A stretch of DNA of 64,000 nucleotides from Branchiostoma floridae. Lineage: Eukaryota; Chordata; Leptocardii; Amphioxiformes; Branchiostomatidae. Below, in pieces: positions 43,301 to 50,158 of this stretch. Position numbers and translations under genes: made by a program. The stretch's first letter is position 1. Each line of letters opens with the position of its first letter. The DNA is taken from positions 4,970,481-5,034,480 of the forward strand of contig NC_049992.1 in the NCBI RefSeq assembly GCF_000003815.2, read 5' to 3'. The notes beneath the pieces are model-generated. The model worked only from the letters and a program-made list of their open reading frames with translations, searched no databases and was not told where the DNA came from.

Positions 43301-46300
43301 GACATAACGTACTTTTTGTACTTAAGATAAGTCACGTCGTACTCAATCATTAACTAAGTTATTGATACAAAGACGTCACGTATGCCGAACATAGGTGTGA
43401 CGTGTTTGTAATATATCTGACGTCACGTATTTTACGTAGCACGTGGCGTAAATTTAGGAAAAACGTCACGTATATTGCTCCCATATTTTTGAAACAAATA
43501 TATTGCCATATGTCGGGCATATATATATGTACGTGTGACATCTGTAAAAGACGTCACCTTATGTCACACGTACACACCTCAAACATGTCACACTTCTAGT
43601 CGTCACACATCAATGTATGTGACTAGGTACCATCAAGCAGCGACGCCTTGTGGACCTCATTATTGCGCAGAGGTCCGCATTCTAAAGACGTGACCGCTCC
43701 TTCTAAAGACGAGACGTATCCTTCTAAACATGGGACTGCCCCGAAGTCGCACATTTCGGAGGAGTGCGCCCCCTGGCGGACTCTGTTTTTGTTCAAGACA
43801 GGACATGTTAATTATTCATGTCCCGCTTTTACTCAAGGAAACGCCGTGGCCCCACCGATAAACTGTATACAACAATGTGTTCCCAAGTGTTTTCGCTGTA
43901 TCTTTTACTTTGTACCATGAACTTAAACGAATGTTTGCAGACATTCTCAGGACGCAGACTTGACGTCACATCCGACATACCAAAACATATCACACGTCAC
44001 ATGGTCCTGTGTTTAATTCAAAGATTTGCAAACATTCCATAGTTTTAAAAAATACGGGAGCTGTGTACGTGACATTTGATCATCATCATCTTCGTCAATG
44101 CTTAGCCCACGTACACCGTGGATTACTAGAAGCTGCGCGATGACCAGTATTAGTGTATGGCATCATTTCCGTGTCAAAATATCGTAACTAAAAACGTACC
44201 TTAAAATAGCAAAAATAGGTATAGGATATACGTATTTTCCGCTTAAAACGATATCGCTGTACGTATACAAAAATGCCCCTGCTATTCCAAAACTAGTCGC
44301 CAGGGGGGCCAAACTTATGTAACTTATTCCTGAGCACAAGAGCTATCTAATTCCTCAAAAGTCGTGACCATAGCTTGTTCAGAGCACGAGATAGCATAAC
44401 CGGAAGTTGCGCTGCAGTACCAATAGAAGCCGCTAGGGGGCCCAAAATATAATCTTTTCCAGCTTTCATCACACACTACCAACACACTAAGTATGAAACC
44501 AATCCACCCAGACGTTCTTGAGGTATCTTGTACACAGACAAACGCAGGGTAAACTAGAGTTCGGCGACCTCATACCTCCATAAAAATTTAGAGCTTTCGT
44601 AAATTTCAAGCAATTGACTAACACATTAACATAATTTATGCATGGTGTTGTTTATCATTGACTAACGTACACATGTCACAATCATAAAATTCCCATTATT
44701 GATCATAAAGCGGTTTTGCAATTTTACATAAATTATGTAAATAAGTTCCTCATTACCATATTTGGTATCTGCTTATATTCTACCTAGCATAATTAACATA
44801 TGTTACATTTATTGAAGTCCAGTTATTGAAAACAATGGAATTATACAATTTCCTCGCTAATTATGCAAAGTTAGTCCTCATTTGCATAACATGTATATCA
44901 TTACTTATGAACATCTTTGCCTAAGGTACCCGCATGCCTAATATGATGCCAATCCGTCAATCCTTTCTGCAGTTATCCTCATTGGAATGTCTTGACAAAA
45001 ACGCCCCTGCAGTTCCCAAATTGAATGTTAGGGGGCTGAAACTTGCCCCACTTTGTCATGACCTTAAAAGCTATCTACCACTTAAATGTCAAGACCATAT
45101 CATGTCCGGGACAAGGGATACATAGAAAAAACTGCTATGGTAGAATACTGTCATTTATTATGCAAATGTGCTCCTATTTTGCATAATTAGTATTTTATTT
45201 TGTACAACATTGTCTGAGGTACCTACATACCAAAAATCATGAAAATCCGTTGTTCCCTTCTTGAGTTATCAGCTTCAGACGTTTTTGACAAAAATGCCCC
45301 TGCTATCCCAAACCCAGTTGCTAGGGGGCCCAAACTTATGTCACTTATTCCTGAGCACTTGAGCTATCTAACACCCCAAAATTCGTGACCATAGCTTGTT
45401 CAGAACACGAGATAGCAAAACCGGAAGTTTCGCTGCAGTACCAAGGGAAGCCGCTAGGGGGCCCAAAATCTAATCACTTCCAGCTTCCATCACACCCCAC
45501 TCACACGCCAAGTATGAAAACAATCCATCTAGCCGTTCTTGAGTTATCTTGTTCACAGTCAGACAGACAGACACACAGACAGACAGACATACACACACAC
45601 ACACAAACGCTACTGAAAATGTAACCTCCATGACATTTCATGGATGTAAATATAACATGCATGACATTTTATGGAGGCAAAGATAGACTTATATGAGACT
45701 AATTCATCAACGAATTTCCTGGTAAACAGTGTATTGAAAGCCCTGACTTACAACAGAACACCGCGATTACCTCACGGGGGGGTTGTGCAGTATACGGACT
45801 TTTAAAAGTGGTGTACTTCCGGCAACTATGCACGTTGGGTTTCATGTTTTTCTCCAAGCTGTCGGTTTTTACTTTTAGATATCGGAGATACGAGGCAAAC
45901 GTCATTTGGATACTTGAAATGTCGTGTCCCACCTGAGGTCACTGGTGTTATATTCGGGTCATGTTGGGTTACGGGTTCCACGTGATCCTATGTACAGAGC
46001 TCTGAACTGATCCCCTTCATGGAACTTGACAGTTCGTACCAGGTGCAGGTCATGTGTAACAGGAACTATGGTCCACCGATTACATAACTACACAGCTTTG
46101 ACAGCAGTACACTTAACACTATTTATACTTGTTCCAATTTAGCTCTGGGCCGAACCAACGGTGTGAGCGACTCTGCACCAACGATACTCTCTATGCAGAG
46201 GTTGATGGGGAAGATTGGGACCTTTTTATCACATGAGCCGAGCCATTTTCTGGGAAAAGTAGTACGTATACATCGGGTCGTTCTTATCACAATGACGTCA

Positions 46301-47198
46301 CTGTCAGCTGTGAATTCTGCACCCCTCCCCCTAACAGTAAGACGCTAGCTTAGGCCCCCTTTCCACTAGACGGCGATCGCGCTGCGCTCTCACTGCGACC
46401 TAAAACGGACTTGTATAATCGTCGATTTCATGCTGAGTATATCATATAAAATGTAAAATTGTGACTGAAAAGACAACAAAAGACACAAAGCTTAAAAAGA
46501 TTCGTTATATTTCTACACAATTCGTTAAGCGATCTGTCAAATTTTAGGTCGCAGAGAGAGCGTGGCTAGAGCGCCGTCCTAGTGGAAAGGGGATATTACC
46601 ACTGCTAGCGTCCACATTGTACACCATTCCCCGCCGACAACAGAACACCACGATTACCTCACGGGGGTTGTGCACACACAAACACGCACGCACAGCCAGA
46701 CATACACACGCANNNNNNNNNNNNNNNNNNNNNNNNNNNNNNNNNNNNNNNNNNNNNNNNNNNNNNNNNNNNNNNNNNNNNNNNNNNNNNNNNNNNNNNN
46801 NNNNNNNNNNNNACACACACACACACACGCACACACACACACGTTGCATATACACACAAACACACACACATACATACACATACACAGGAATACACACACA
46901 AACGCACACACACATACACACAGACAGACACACGTGCGCATAAACATACGAGTTATCCTGTGGACCCTGCCCCCTGTATACACACACACATACGCACACA
47001 TTACGTACTCACACATACACACACACACGCACACAAACACATAAGCATAACAAGGTAACGATATGGACGTTGCAGTGCAGCCATACCTGCTATTCCACGG
47101 TACCCGCCAAACACAGACAGCAAGAGCAGTGCCCTCAGACAAAGGTGCGGTGCCTTTCTCAAGTTCAACCCAACAGCGGCGCCCAACCGGTTTGTCAT
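14655..47198 (-). CDS. Adhesion G-protein-coupled receptor with LamG-like and F5/8C ectodomain
   Basis: Eighteen coding exons on the minus strand in gene order: 47198-47087, 41942-41618, 41397-41096, 40673-40369, 39064-38920, 38403-38299, 36617-36511, 36028-35885, 35298-35204, 34776-34649, 34205-34044, 33567-33392, 18182-18030, 17794-17676, 17375-17086, 15942-15873, 15591-15455 and 15001-14655. They sum to 3222 bases, 1073 residues, and every phase agrees. Domains: signal peptide 1-37; LamG-like about 38-246; F5/8C about 247-396; Cys-containing linker 397-467; GAIN 468-702; GPS 703-753, with cleavage expected before T747; seven helices 754-1040; cytoplasmic tail. The family self-cleaves at the GPS and signals through G proteins via the exposed TNFAVLF-type stalk. 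The long intron between exons 12 and 13 is filled by a transposon. No named orthologue is claimed. Confidence 0.92.
15314..15350. repeat. (GT)n microsatellite in a TG-rich GPCR intron
   Basis: An uninterrupted GT run lies within about 200 bases of TGTG-rich sequence between exons 17 and 18. It opens spurious VCVC and HTHT frames. Confidence 0.95.
15455..15591 (-). CDS. GPCR exon 17: extracellular loop 2 Cys and TM5
   Basis: It begins with the CWLAHKPLIYAF stretch carrying the conserved loop-2 Cys-Trp, then PVGLILLFNLLVFVIVMY (TM5) and a basic intracellular loop. Confidence 0.95.
15873..15942 (-). CDS. GPCR exon 16: TM4
   Basis: 70 bases with phases 1 and 2. It encodes FPLVVTASTAG, the second half of TM4, and the start of extracellular loop 2. 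Confidence 0.9.
17086..17375 (-). CDS. GPCR exon 15: TM2, TM3 and start of TM4
   Basis: It encodes NQRLVLINLCVALLAILVIF (TM2), a Cys before TM3 (IGCTAVAALLHYF), LLAALVWMAVEAVSIY (TM3, with the W-M-x-x-E-A motif typical of adhesion/secretin receptors) and the first half of TM4. Confidence 0.95.
17676..17794 (-). CDS. GPCR exon 14: stalk end and TM1
   Basis: It starts NVHGGVFGDHEKPLEVI right after the GPS exon. TM1 follows (AVGCVVSIVCLVLTLLSFVL). Phase 0 in, 2 out. Confidence 0.93.
18030..18182 (-). CDS. GPCR exon 13: GPS motif
   Basis: One phase 0-0 exon of 51 codons. It has the four Cys and two Trp of the GPS (CVFWDF, AWSTEGC, CAC) and ends NHLTNFAVLF. HL|T is the autoproteolysis tripeptide, so cleavage is expected. 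The intron upstream of this exon keeps only about 70 bases before the transposon end at 18256. Confidence 0.96.
18256..18306 (+). repeat. Left terminal inverted repeat of the transposon complex
   Basis: The sequence matches the right end (33243-33292) through ATTTCAGCCAT. It contains a small hairpin, TTTGCTTAAGAGCAAA, in which TTTGCT pairs with AGCAAA. Confidence 0.8.
19485..20850 (+). repeat. Two-copy tandem duplication of about 750 bases
   Basis: Copy 1 starts near 19487 (ACCGTCAACAAAAGTCGCAC) and copy 2 near 20242 (ACCGTCAACAACAGTCGCAC). Both contain CTTATGAATATTAATTAGCC and end in the first unit-like segment of the 162-bp satellite. Divergence is moderate with small deletions. No open frame is conserved between the copies. 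Confidence 0.7.
20803..24560. repeat. 162-bp satellite arranged as a giant palindrome
   Basis: CAAATTTCAGCTCATTCGG-type anchors recur at 20803, 20965, 21128, 21291, 21452, 21684, 21848, 22010, 22172, 22334 and 22495. That is a period of 161-164 bases except where the nested element end interrupts. From about 22645 the same units continue as reverse complements (GAAATTTGG near 22787, 22949, 23111 and on to about 24480). Apparent frames here, including one of 205 codons, are translations of the repeat. Confidence 0.85.
21533..23911. mobile_element. Nested non-autonomous element with ISL2EU-type ends
   Basis: It begins CTAGAAAGGCCGACATTTGC and ends with the reverse complement at 23911. Both ends continue GCATATTGCAATCCAT, unlike the outer pair, which continue ATTTCAGCCAT. 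The interior is entirely the inverted satellite, with a palindromic centre at 22628-22665. No coding sequence. It probably moves with the transposase in trans. Confidence 0.65.
24590..25250. repeat. Short direct repeats upstream of the YqaJ gene
   Basis: Four or five degenerate units of about 120 bases carry GGAAGAGTCCATTCTTGCA, a G-rich tract, a T-rich tract and TTTTGGACTGGTCTA. Similar units lie next to the right end (33000-33200) and at 23800-23870, so they are subterminal sequence of the element. A nearly perfect inverted repeat, GGGTCAATGACC / GGTCGTTGACCC, is at 24597-24625. Confidence 0.6.
25302..28002 (+). CDS. Transposon protein: SWIM zinc finger plus YqaJ-type nuclease
   Basis: Three exons, 25302-25470, 26167-26258 and 26752-28002, 503 residues, phases 1 and 0. 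The start is the ATG in AAAACAAAATGGCG. A SWIM finger (CxCx6CxH) spans C101, C103, C110 and H112 and is completed by the junction of exons 2 and 3. The C-terminal half is a YqaJ/lambda-exonuclease-like PD-(D/E)xK fold: GIEHEPEAA (E364), GASPDR (D396), LLEIKCP (E412, K414) and YYYQVMGQ (Q446). The active site looks intact. Such proteins accompany the transposase in ISL2EU/IS4EU elements and are thought to process DNA ends, but their role in transposition is not settled. It converges on the transposase gene. Confidence 0.88.
25612..25701. repeat. GC-rich hairpin in the first intron of the YqaJ gene
   Basis: GCCACACCCCCTGCCGG on the left pairs with CCGCCTTATG-side sequence ending GGGGGCGTGGC on the right, giving an imperfect stem of about 35 bases with GTTACCG/CGGTAAC inside. 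It is probably a small MITE. Confidence 0.5.
28003..29448. other. AT-rich spacer between the two convergent transposon genes
   Basis: No frame with a recognisable domain on either strand. It is expected to hold the 3' UTRs of the YqaJ gene and, further right, of the transposase. Confidence 0.55.
29449..29802 (+). repeat. Tandem duplication, two units of about 175 bases
   Basis: Unit 1 (29449-29628) and unit 2 (29629-29802) are nearly identical. Each unit is itself two related halves that share CCAGAAGTTAAGAAAATTTG followed by GTGCCCTC, so an older half-unit duplication preceded the last one. Confidence 0.8.
29886..30260 (+). pseudogene. Inverted remnants of the transposase 3' coding region
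   Basis: On the plus strand 29886-29925 encodes FLIQDLLDDKQA, matching FLIQDLLDNKQA of the transposase on the minus strand. Also, 30213-30260 encodes HIFDGGVPFSLA, matching HIFDGVVPLSLA. The sequence between them is scrambled. These are pieces of a second transposase copy in the opposite orientation, just beyond the stop codon of the intact copy. Confidence 0.7.
30271..32917 (-). CDS. THAP-domain DDE transposase (ISL2EU/IS4EU type)
   Basis: Three exons in gene order, 32917-32765, 31769-31609 and 31390-30271, 477 residues, phases 0 and 2. The N-terminal THAP zinc finger is split over exons 1 and 2: C7 and C11, then C59 and H62 (VCSEHF), and the closing RPGVIPSVF. Residues 145-171 form a predicted coiled coil (QLAAAQAEIARLQEKV). 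A helix-turn-helix-like segment (LAVRFGVSQSSVSRML) lies near 255-270. The DDE_Tnp_4-type catalytic residues are D313 (ILDCTE), D388 (MADKGF) and E435 (HVERAIRRVK). No stop or frameshift is seen, so the enzyme could be active. It would bind the element ends and cut DNA in the nucleus. Confidence 0.9.
31770..32764 (-). other. First intron of the transposase gene
   Basis: Bounded by a GTATTTTC donor and a CAATTCTAG acceptor on the minus strand. A 99-codon open frame on the plus strand inside it has no recognisable feature and is treated as chance. Confidence 0.6.
33243..33292 (-). repeat. Right terminal inverted repeat of the transposon complex
   Basis: This is the reverse complement of the left end. 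Directly outside it, 33293-33323 is a small palindrome (CACCATACCTATGGTATGG) that is almost identical to the centre of the satellite palindrome at 22628-22665. Confidence 0.8.
33392..33567 (-). CDS. GPCR exon 12: end of GAIN domain
   Basis: It encodes RLSYTLYNSSSLFVQ, IIGGRI and LPEPVIITFTPLQ, the conserved last strands of GAIN subdomain B before the GPS. It ends in phase 0 with CAG before GTAGCC. Confidence 0.92.
34044..34205 (-). CDS. GPCR exon 11: GAIN domain
   Basis: Phase 1-1 exon. It encodes FAFFLGGNDSNSL and ISILLPANISNMI, typical GAIN strands with possible N-glycosylation sites (NVS, NIS). Confidence 0.88.
34649..34776 (-). CDS. GPCR exon 10: GAIN domain
   Basis: It encodes VVQALETFADTVVL and VRPSVALQAADI, the helix-to-strand passage characteristic of GAIN. 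Phases 2 and 1. Confidence 0.9.
35204..35298 (-). CDS. GPCR exon 9: GAIN subdomain A
   Basis: It encodes IGDSLLTTVDNLINVNVTIL, a helix of GAIN subdomain A. Phase 0 in, 2 out. Confidence 0.85.
35885..36028 (-). CDS. GPCR exon 8: GAIN subdomain A
   Basis: A 48-codon phase 0-0 exon (VEVNNESALSVATDLQVL and TIISTIVQDIVNAS) with the helical pattern of GAIN subdomain A. Confidence 0.88.
36511..36617 (-). CDS. GPCR exon 7: Cys-containing linker (hormone-receptor-like)
   Basis: It encodes SRFCRIVAVRGALWDKPVNL then TCDINLQNL. The C...G..W..P....C spacing resembles the short linker or HormR-like segment that precedes GAIN in many adhesion GPCRs. Confidence 0.82.
36660..37140 (-). mobile_element. 5'-truncated LINE 3' end in a GPCR intron
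   Basis: On the minus strand an open stretch encodes RFCPFCPKHIEDEFHFIIEC, the Cys/His knuckle near the C-terminus of CR1/L2-like ORF2 proteins, then about 75 residues and a TAA. Upstream, HKLNIETGRYYNI continues the same protein in another frame, so the copy has a frameshift. A CAATAAAGTT signal closes the 3' UTR. Confidence 0.75.
38095..38185 (+). mobile_element. Second hammerhead-like repeat, intron of GPCR
   Basis: The sequence contains CTGACGA (38101-38107), a six-pair stem AACTAG/CTAGTT, then GAAACGTC (38127-38134) and CTGACCGTTTCC. Order and flanks match the minus strand of 8161-8221, with different but still pairing stem II bases. The upstream stem I strand is missing, so this copy is probably incomplete. 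Confidence 0.45.
38299..38403 (-). CDS. GPCR exon 6: linker with Ser/Cys-rich segment
   Basis: Phases 1-1. It encodes CEMGEFGHLSFPGADGGAFS and DERCNSSSAIG. It has no domain of its own that I recognise and connects the F5/8C domain to the HormR-like piece. Confidence 0.8.
38920..39064 (-). CDS. GPCR exon 5: second half of F5/8C (discoidin) domain
   Basis: It encodes FTGNQDRDTEVFNDF and IEARFVKIHPRTWHEHISMR, the conserved closing strands of F5/8 type C domains (ARFVKIHPxxW). Phase 0 in, 1 out. Confidence 0.93.
39350..39960. repeat. Interspersed repeat copy in a GPCR intron
   Basis: It starts CTAGAGTTCAGCGACCTCAT, carries two GCCGCTAGGGGGCCCAAA-like strings (about 39668 and 39810), and ends in a CACACATA tract. 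Same family as 44560-45610. Confidence 0.7.
40288..40352. repeat. (CA)n microsatellite in a GPCR intron
   Basis: About 32 CA dinucleotides lie just downstream of GPCR exon 4. They create long spurious VCVC/HTHT frames. Confidence 0.97.
40369..40673 (-). CDS. GPCR exon 4: first half of F5/8C (discoidin) domain
   Basis: It encodes PPWSASSQFDTVHSA, AGAWAARTNDVDQWLMRDLG and VKVVTGIITRGRN, then VISYGIENG. This is the standard start of F5/8 type C domains, which bind phospholipids, glycans or proteins at cell surfaces. Confidence 0.95.
41096..41397 (-). CDS. GPCR exon 3: second half of LamG-like domain
   Basis: It encodes WNYVGTTYNNATGIASLWNN and FAGRIACLQLYNYAMTQEQI, the typical closing strands of concanavalin/LamG-fold (Laminin_G_3-type) domains. 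Phase 2 in, 1 out. Confidence 0.93.
41618..41942 (-). CDS. GPCR exon 2: first half of LamG-like domain
   Basis: It encodes GLWPLNAQFGASDITGNGND, AFLFSGNANSYIAI and YSFTILAHIYP. This is the usual start of a LamG-like sandwich domain. It needs a phase-1 upstream exon, supplied by 47198-47087. Confidence 0.93.
43059..43156. repeat. 98-bp near-perfect palindrome
   Basis: Arms of 48 bases (43059-43106 and 43109-43156) with one mismatch surround a GT centre. The arm includes CTCTGGATCCAGG. Partial copies of the outer part (GAATGTTTGCAGAC and GCAAACATTCC) recur at 43925 and 44026. Confidence 0.9.
43165..43600. promoter_or_regulatory. Cluster of ACGTCAC / CACGTG-type motifs
   Basis: About twenty ACGT cores occur in about 430 bases. 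They include GACGTCACGTA at 43372 and TGACGTCA at 43418, further GACGTCAC at 43549, and CACGTG at 43171. TGACGTCA is the CREB/ATF site and CACGTG the E-box. The cluster may be regulatory or may simply be a degenerate tandem repeat of the foldback element. Confidence 0.4.
44270..45610. repeat. Interspersed repeat, one partial and one full copy
   Basis: The partial copy at about 44270-44545 holds two GCTAGGGGGCCCAAA-like strings. The full copy at about 44559-45610 runs from CTAGAGTTCGGCGACCTCAT through the AT-rich part to a CAGACAGACA/ACAC tail. The copy at 430-1560 is its closest relative in the window. Confidence 0.75.
46713..46812. other. Assembly gap, 100 N
   Basis: Exactly 100 N within a long CA-rich tract (46670-46930), so the gap was probably caused by the microsatellite and its true size is unknown. 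It lies in intron 1 of the GPCR. Confidence 0.98.
47087..47198 (-). CDS. GPCR exon 1: signal peptide
   Basis: The ATG at 47198 has a strong CACCATGA context. The 37 codons give a basic stretch then the hydrophobic core LRALLLLSVFGG and a GIA|A-type cleavage site. It ends in phase 1 before GTATGG, exactly the phase exon 2 requires. An in-frame ATG six codons upstream (47216) is in weaker context. The link across about 5.1 kb of intron is inferred from phase and signal-peptide content. Confidence 0.72.
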
Positions 47199-47419
47199 GG
47201 TGCATGTATCGTACATTGACAAATCGTCCCGTTATGGGAGAGGCTATCTTGGATCCTTGTCTGCGGTTCGTGCTGTCACAATCTTAGCGAGTTGGTAGAA
47301 CACGAACAAAGCAGACTATAAGTCGGCGATCTGGGTAACGTTCCGGCCGTGACTTTGCATGTGTTACGCAGGTCACGCAGCGGTCACGAGACATCTGATT
47401 TCCTAGAATTGAACTTGAG

Positions 47420-47745
47420 TCAGTTTCCTATCCGGCCGTCTTTGGAAAGGAGTGAATCAATGCTTCGTACACAAAGTCAAACATGTCAAATAGGGTTACC
47501 GGTTCAGTAACTTAACAAGGATGAATGATCATGGGTTCCCTTGTCATTAAACACGAGTCAGTTTCCTGTCCGTCCGTTTCTGGAAAGGAGTTACTTTGTA
47601 CACAAAGTCAAATAGATTTAGTCAACCTGAGTGTTCAGGGTTTCCCTTTTCATGGAACATGTGCTGGCAGTTCCCTATCCGGTCGTTCTTGGAAAGGAGT
47701 TACTCAGTACTTTGTACACAAAGTCAAATAGGGTTCAGTTAGTGT
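47420..47745. repeat. Three direct repeats of about 100-140 bases
   Basis: Units share TTTCCTATCCGG, CTTGGAAAGGAGTTACT and TACACAAAGTCAAATAG, near 47423, 47560 and 47668. A fourth lies at 51010-51080. Non-coding, upstream of the GPCR first exon. Confidence 0.7.
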
Positions 47746-49250
47746 CAGGCACAATTGGTGTTTTGTGGTAAGGTGATCTTGTGGTCAGGGTTGACAGAAT
47801 CTAAACGGTCTAGGCTCTGAACCCTAAAGGTGGACTCTCATTGCACTTGCGTTAGGCCTACGTCACATTACCCAGGGTGTCCGCGCGGTGTCTAACCGAT
47901 GTAGGCCCCTGCCGGGCTCTGAAGCCGGGTAGACATCGCCTCACATAGTCACAAATCATTTTTTCTTCACGCGTCCCGTTAGAGGTCCCGGGGGGCTCCG
48001 GGGGGGGGGCATTCCGGAGGCTTTTGTGCAATAGTCGAATGCTTTAACTCTTTATCGCTCGATGTTCTACAGGCAACCGTGAGCTGCCCTGGGGATGTTT
48101 ACGGATACCCCGTAGGGGTCTGGCAGTGGGTCGGTTCACCCCTTGTAGATAACAGTATGGTCCCTGTCGTACGCTCCGCGAACCACGAACATCGTGTTTT
48201 TTTTTTTTTTTTCTTTGGGGGGGGGGGTATATAAGCATTGGTTGGCTCGTCTTCGTTGACTTTTGCAAATGTGCCACGTAGTACTAATACTAGTAGAGGG
48301 GGGCTACGATACGCCGATGAGTGATGAGCAAGCTATAAATGCGAGAACATTCTTGCGACTTTTAGCCCTTAATAGTCCTTATGGGTGTGGGACCTTCCAT
48401 TTAGAAGAGCAGAAAGTGAGTTTTTTACTGATGATATTTTCCTAATAATTTCCCCGCCGGGAGCCCGACTCATTTTAAATCCGACTTAAAACCAACCGGG
48501 ACCCCGCCCGAGGCAAAAAATAACCCGGCAGCCGCTGGGAGACCAGCAGGACCCCGACCGGAAGAGCCAAAAAACAGCCCGTAAATTACCCGCCAGGGTC
48601 CCTATGTGGAAATGTGACCATGGCCCAAATTGTCCTGTTTGATGACCTAGGGACCCGTCAGCGGCCCTGGCGATGTTCCGGGATGACACAACGGATGCAA
48701 TAGTTTGTAATGCAAGAAGGTTGGGCCTGTACCGTCGAGTACCGTCGGGGTACCGGGCGGATAGCGGGCAGGTACTGTAGGGGACCCTGCCGATGTGTTC
48801 ACGATTGGTTGACGGCTTTGATTCGGCGTATTTTCCTACCCGGGGCCCGGTTGTTTTTAAGTCCGACTTAGAATCAACCGGGGCCCCGCCCGAGCCCCAA
48901 AATAGCCCGGCAGCCGCCGGGGGCTCACGGGGTCCCGCCCGGAAGTGCAACAATTCAGCCACTAACCCACACCGGTGCCCCAAGTGCAGTGAGAGTCCAT
49001 CTTAGCAGACCCATAATGTTGTGCATTTTATCTGGGAATGTTATGGAAAGGGCGTAACATGGAAGCAATTCATAAAAATATCTGGTTAACAGTAAATTAC
49101 AAACCCTCACCTACAACAAAACCTTAATAAGTAGCTAGCAACGACACGAGCGTGTATATTCAAGTTTGCAGAACGTGCGTACGATCAAATTCTCAATCTG
49201 CATCCGATATCGATTGTTTATGCATGTCGAAAACTATCAGCCGTGTTATG
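47746..49250. other. GC-rich spacer with a repeated segment, no gene seen
   Basis: Two related GC-rich blocks at about 48460-48600 and 48830-48975 share CCGACTTA, CAACCGGG-CCCCGCCCGAG and AGCCCGGCAGCCGC strings. A poly-T/poly-G tract followed by GTATATAAGC is at 48188-48236. Short open frames here have no support. Confidence 0.5.
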
Positions 49251-49559
49251 TGCTAGTCGCGTTGTTGGTGTACGGGTCGCAGGTGATCTACGCCCTGAAT
49301 AATTGATCATCTCCATGGAACATGACAGTTCGTAACGGGTGCCGGCTAGTAACATGCGCTATGGTCCACCGATTACAAAAGGCATACTTATTGAACTTGA
49401 CAGCTTTGGCAACAGCGCCACTAGGAGGAGGCCGTTTAAAGTCAAACCGTCTACCGGAAGGTCTCTCACATTCATCACATAAAGTATATAACGATAAACA
49501 TTCTATACTTGTTGCGATGTTGAGCCTGAGCCAACGGTGTGGATCACTCCCTTGCCATG

Positions 49560-49672
49560 CACGCGTTCTTCGGGGAAATGTAGCACCAAAAGCACGAGCA
49601 GTGCCCTCACCCCCAGGCGTGGTACCTTTCCTGGAAACCCGACAACGACGACCGCCAGAAGTTTTGACATAG
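49560..49672 (-). pseudogene. Degenerate second copy of the GPCR signal-peptide exon
   Basis: The minus strand starts near 49669 with MSKLLAVVVVGF and has VRALLVLLVL where exon 1 has LRALLLLSVF. DNA identity to 47087-47210 is clear around GAGGGCACTGCTC. Sequence downstream of it (49270-49540) matches intron 1 of the GPCR near 45990-46170. No good phase-1 donor is visible, so it is called a pseudo-exon. It could still be an alternative or neighbouring first exon. Confidence 0.5.
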
Positions 49673-50050
49673 TTCAGCTGTCTTAGATCCTTGTCAGCTG
49701 TTGTTTCAGCGGATCGGTGTTCTAATAGTAGAAATTGGAGTCAATAGTACGCTAGGGGAGTCAGCTGGCTAGTTGACTTATTTCCTCACGGCGGAATATT
49801 TGGAGGAAAAAAACATAATTTTTGTCGCGTTTTGTTGTTGACCCCGGATTGACCTTTGTTCCAAACCCAGCGGAGTCCCGTAAATACACACGCCCGCCGC
49901 GCCCAACGGCGCTGGTCGACTTAAATTACTAAAGTATCTCCAGCGCTGAGCTACTTTAAATCAATTTGTACAAAAAATGAGGGGATCAAGGAGGTTATAT
50001 AATTTTCTTGGGGGGGATTAATTGATATCGTGTGTTCATGCCGACAGCAT

Positions 50051-50155
50051 ACTCTCCAAGCAGAGGTTGGGGGGGGGGGGGAATCGTGAGCTTTTCCTCA
50101 TGATCATATGTTTTCTTTTTCGACCGACCTTCCCGCCAACCTCTGCTTGGAGAGT
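50051..50155. mobile_element. Small MITE (ACTCTCCAAGCAGAGGTTGG ends)
   Basis: ACTCTCCAAGCAGAGGTTGG at 50051-50070 is the perfect reverse complement of CCAACCTCTGCTTGGAGAGT at 50136-50155. Part of it recurs inverted at 50390-50466. Same end family as 4445-4597. Confidence 0.8.
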
Positions 50156-50158
50156 ACT

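Larger units (their letters stand above)
42917..43882. mobile_element. Foldback element with ACGT-rich interior
   Basis: The left arm at 42917-42963 and the right arm at 43836-43882 are inverted copies sharing TCGGTGGGGCCACGG and CTTGTTGTATA-like parts. Between them lie a 98-base palindrome (43059-43156) and about 430 bases with some twenty ACGT cores. No transposase is present. It lies in GPCR intron 1. Confidence 0.55.

Noticed and set aside
46544-47044. Long frames across the 100-N gap
   Set aside because: They depend on CA repeats and unknown bases.
48793-49005. 70-codon frame rich in Pro/Ala/Ser
   Set aside because: It lies in a GC-rich repeat that has a second copy at about 48470 in which the frame is not kept.
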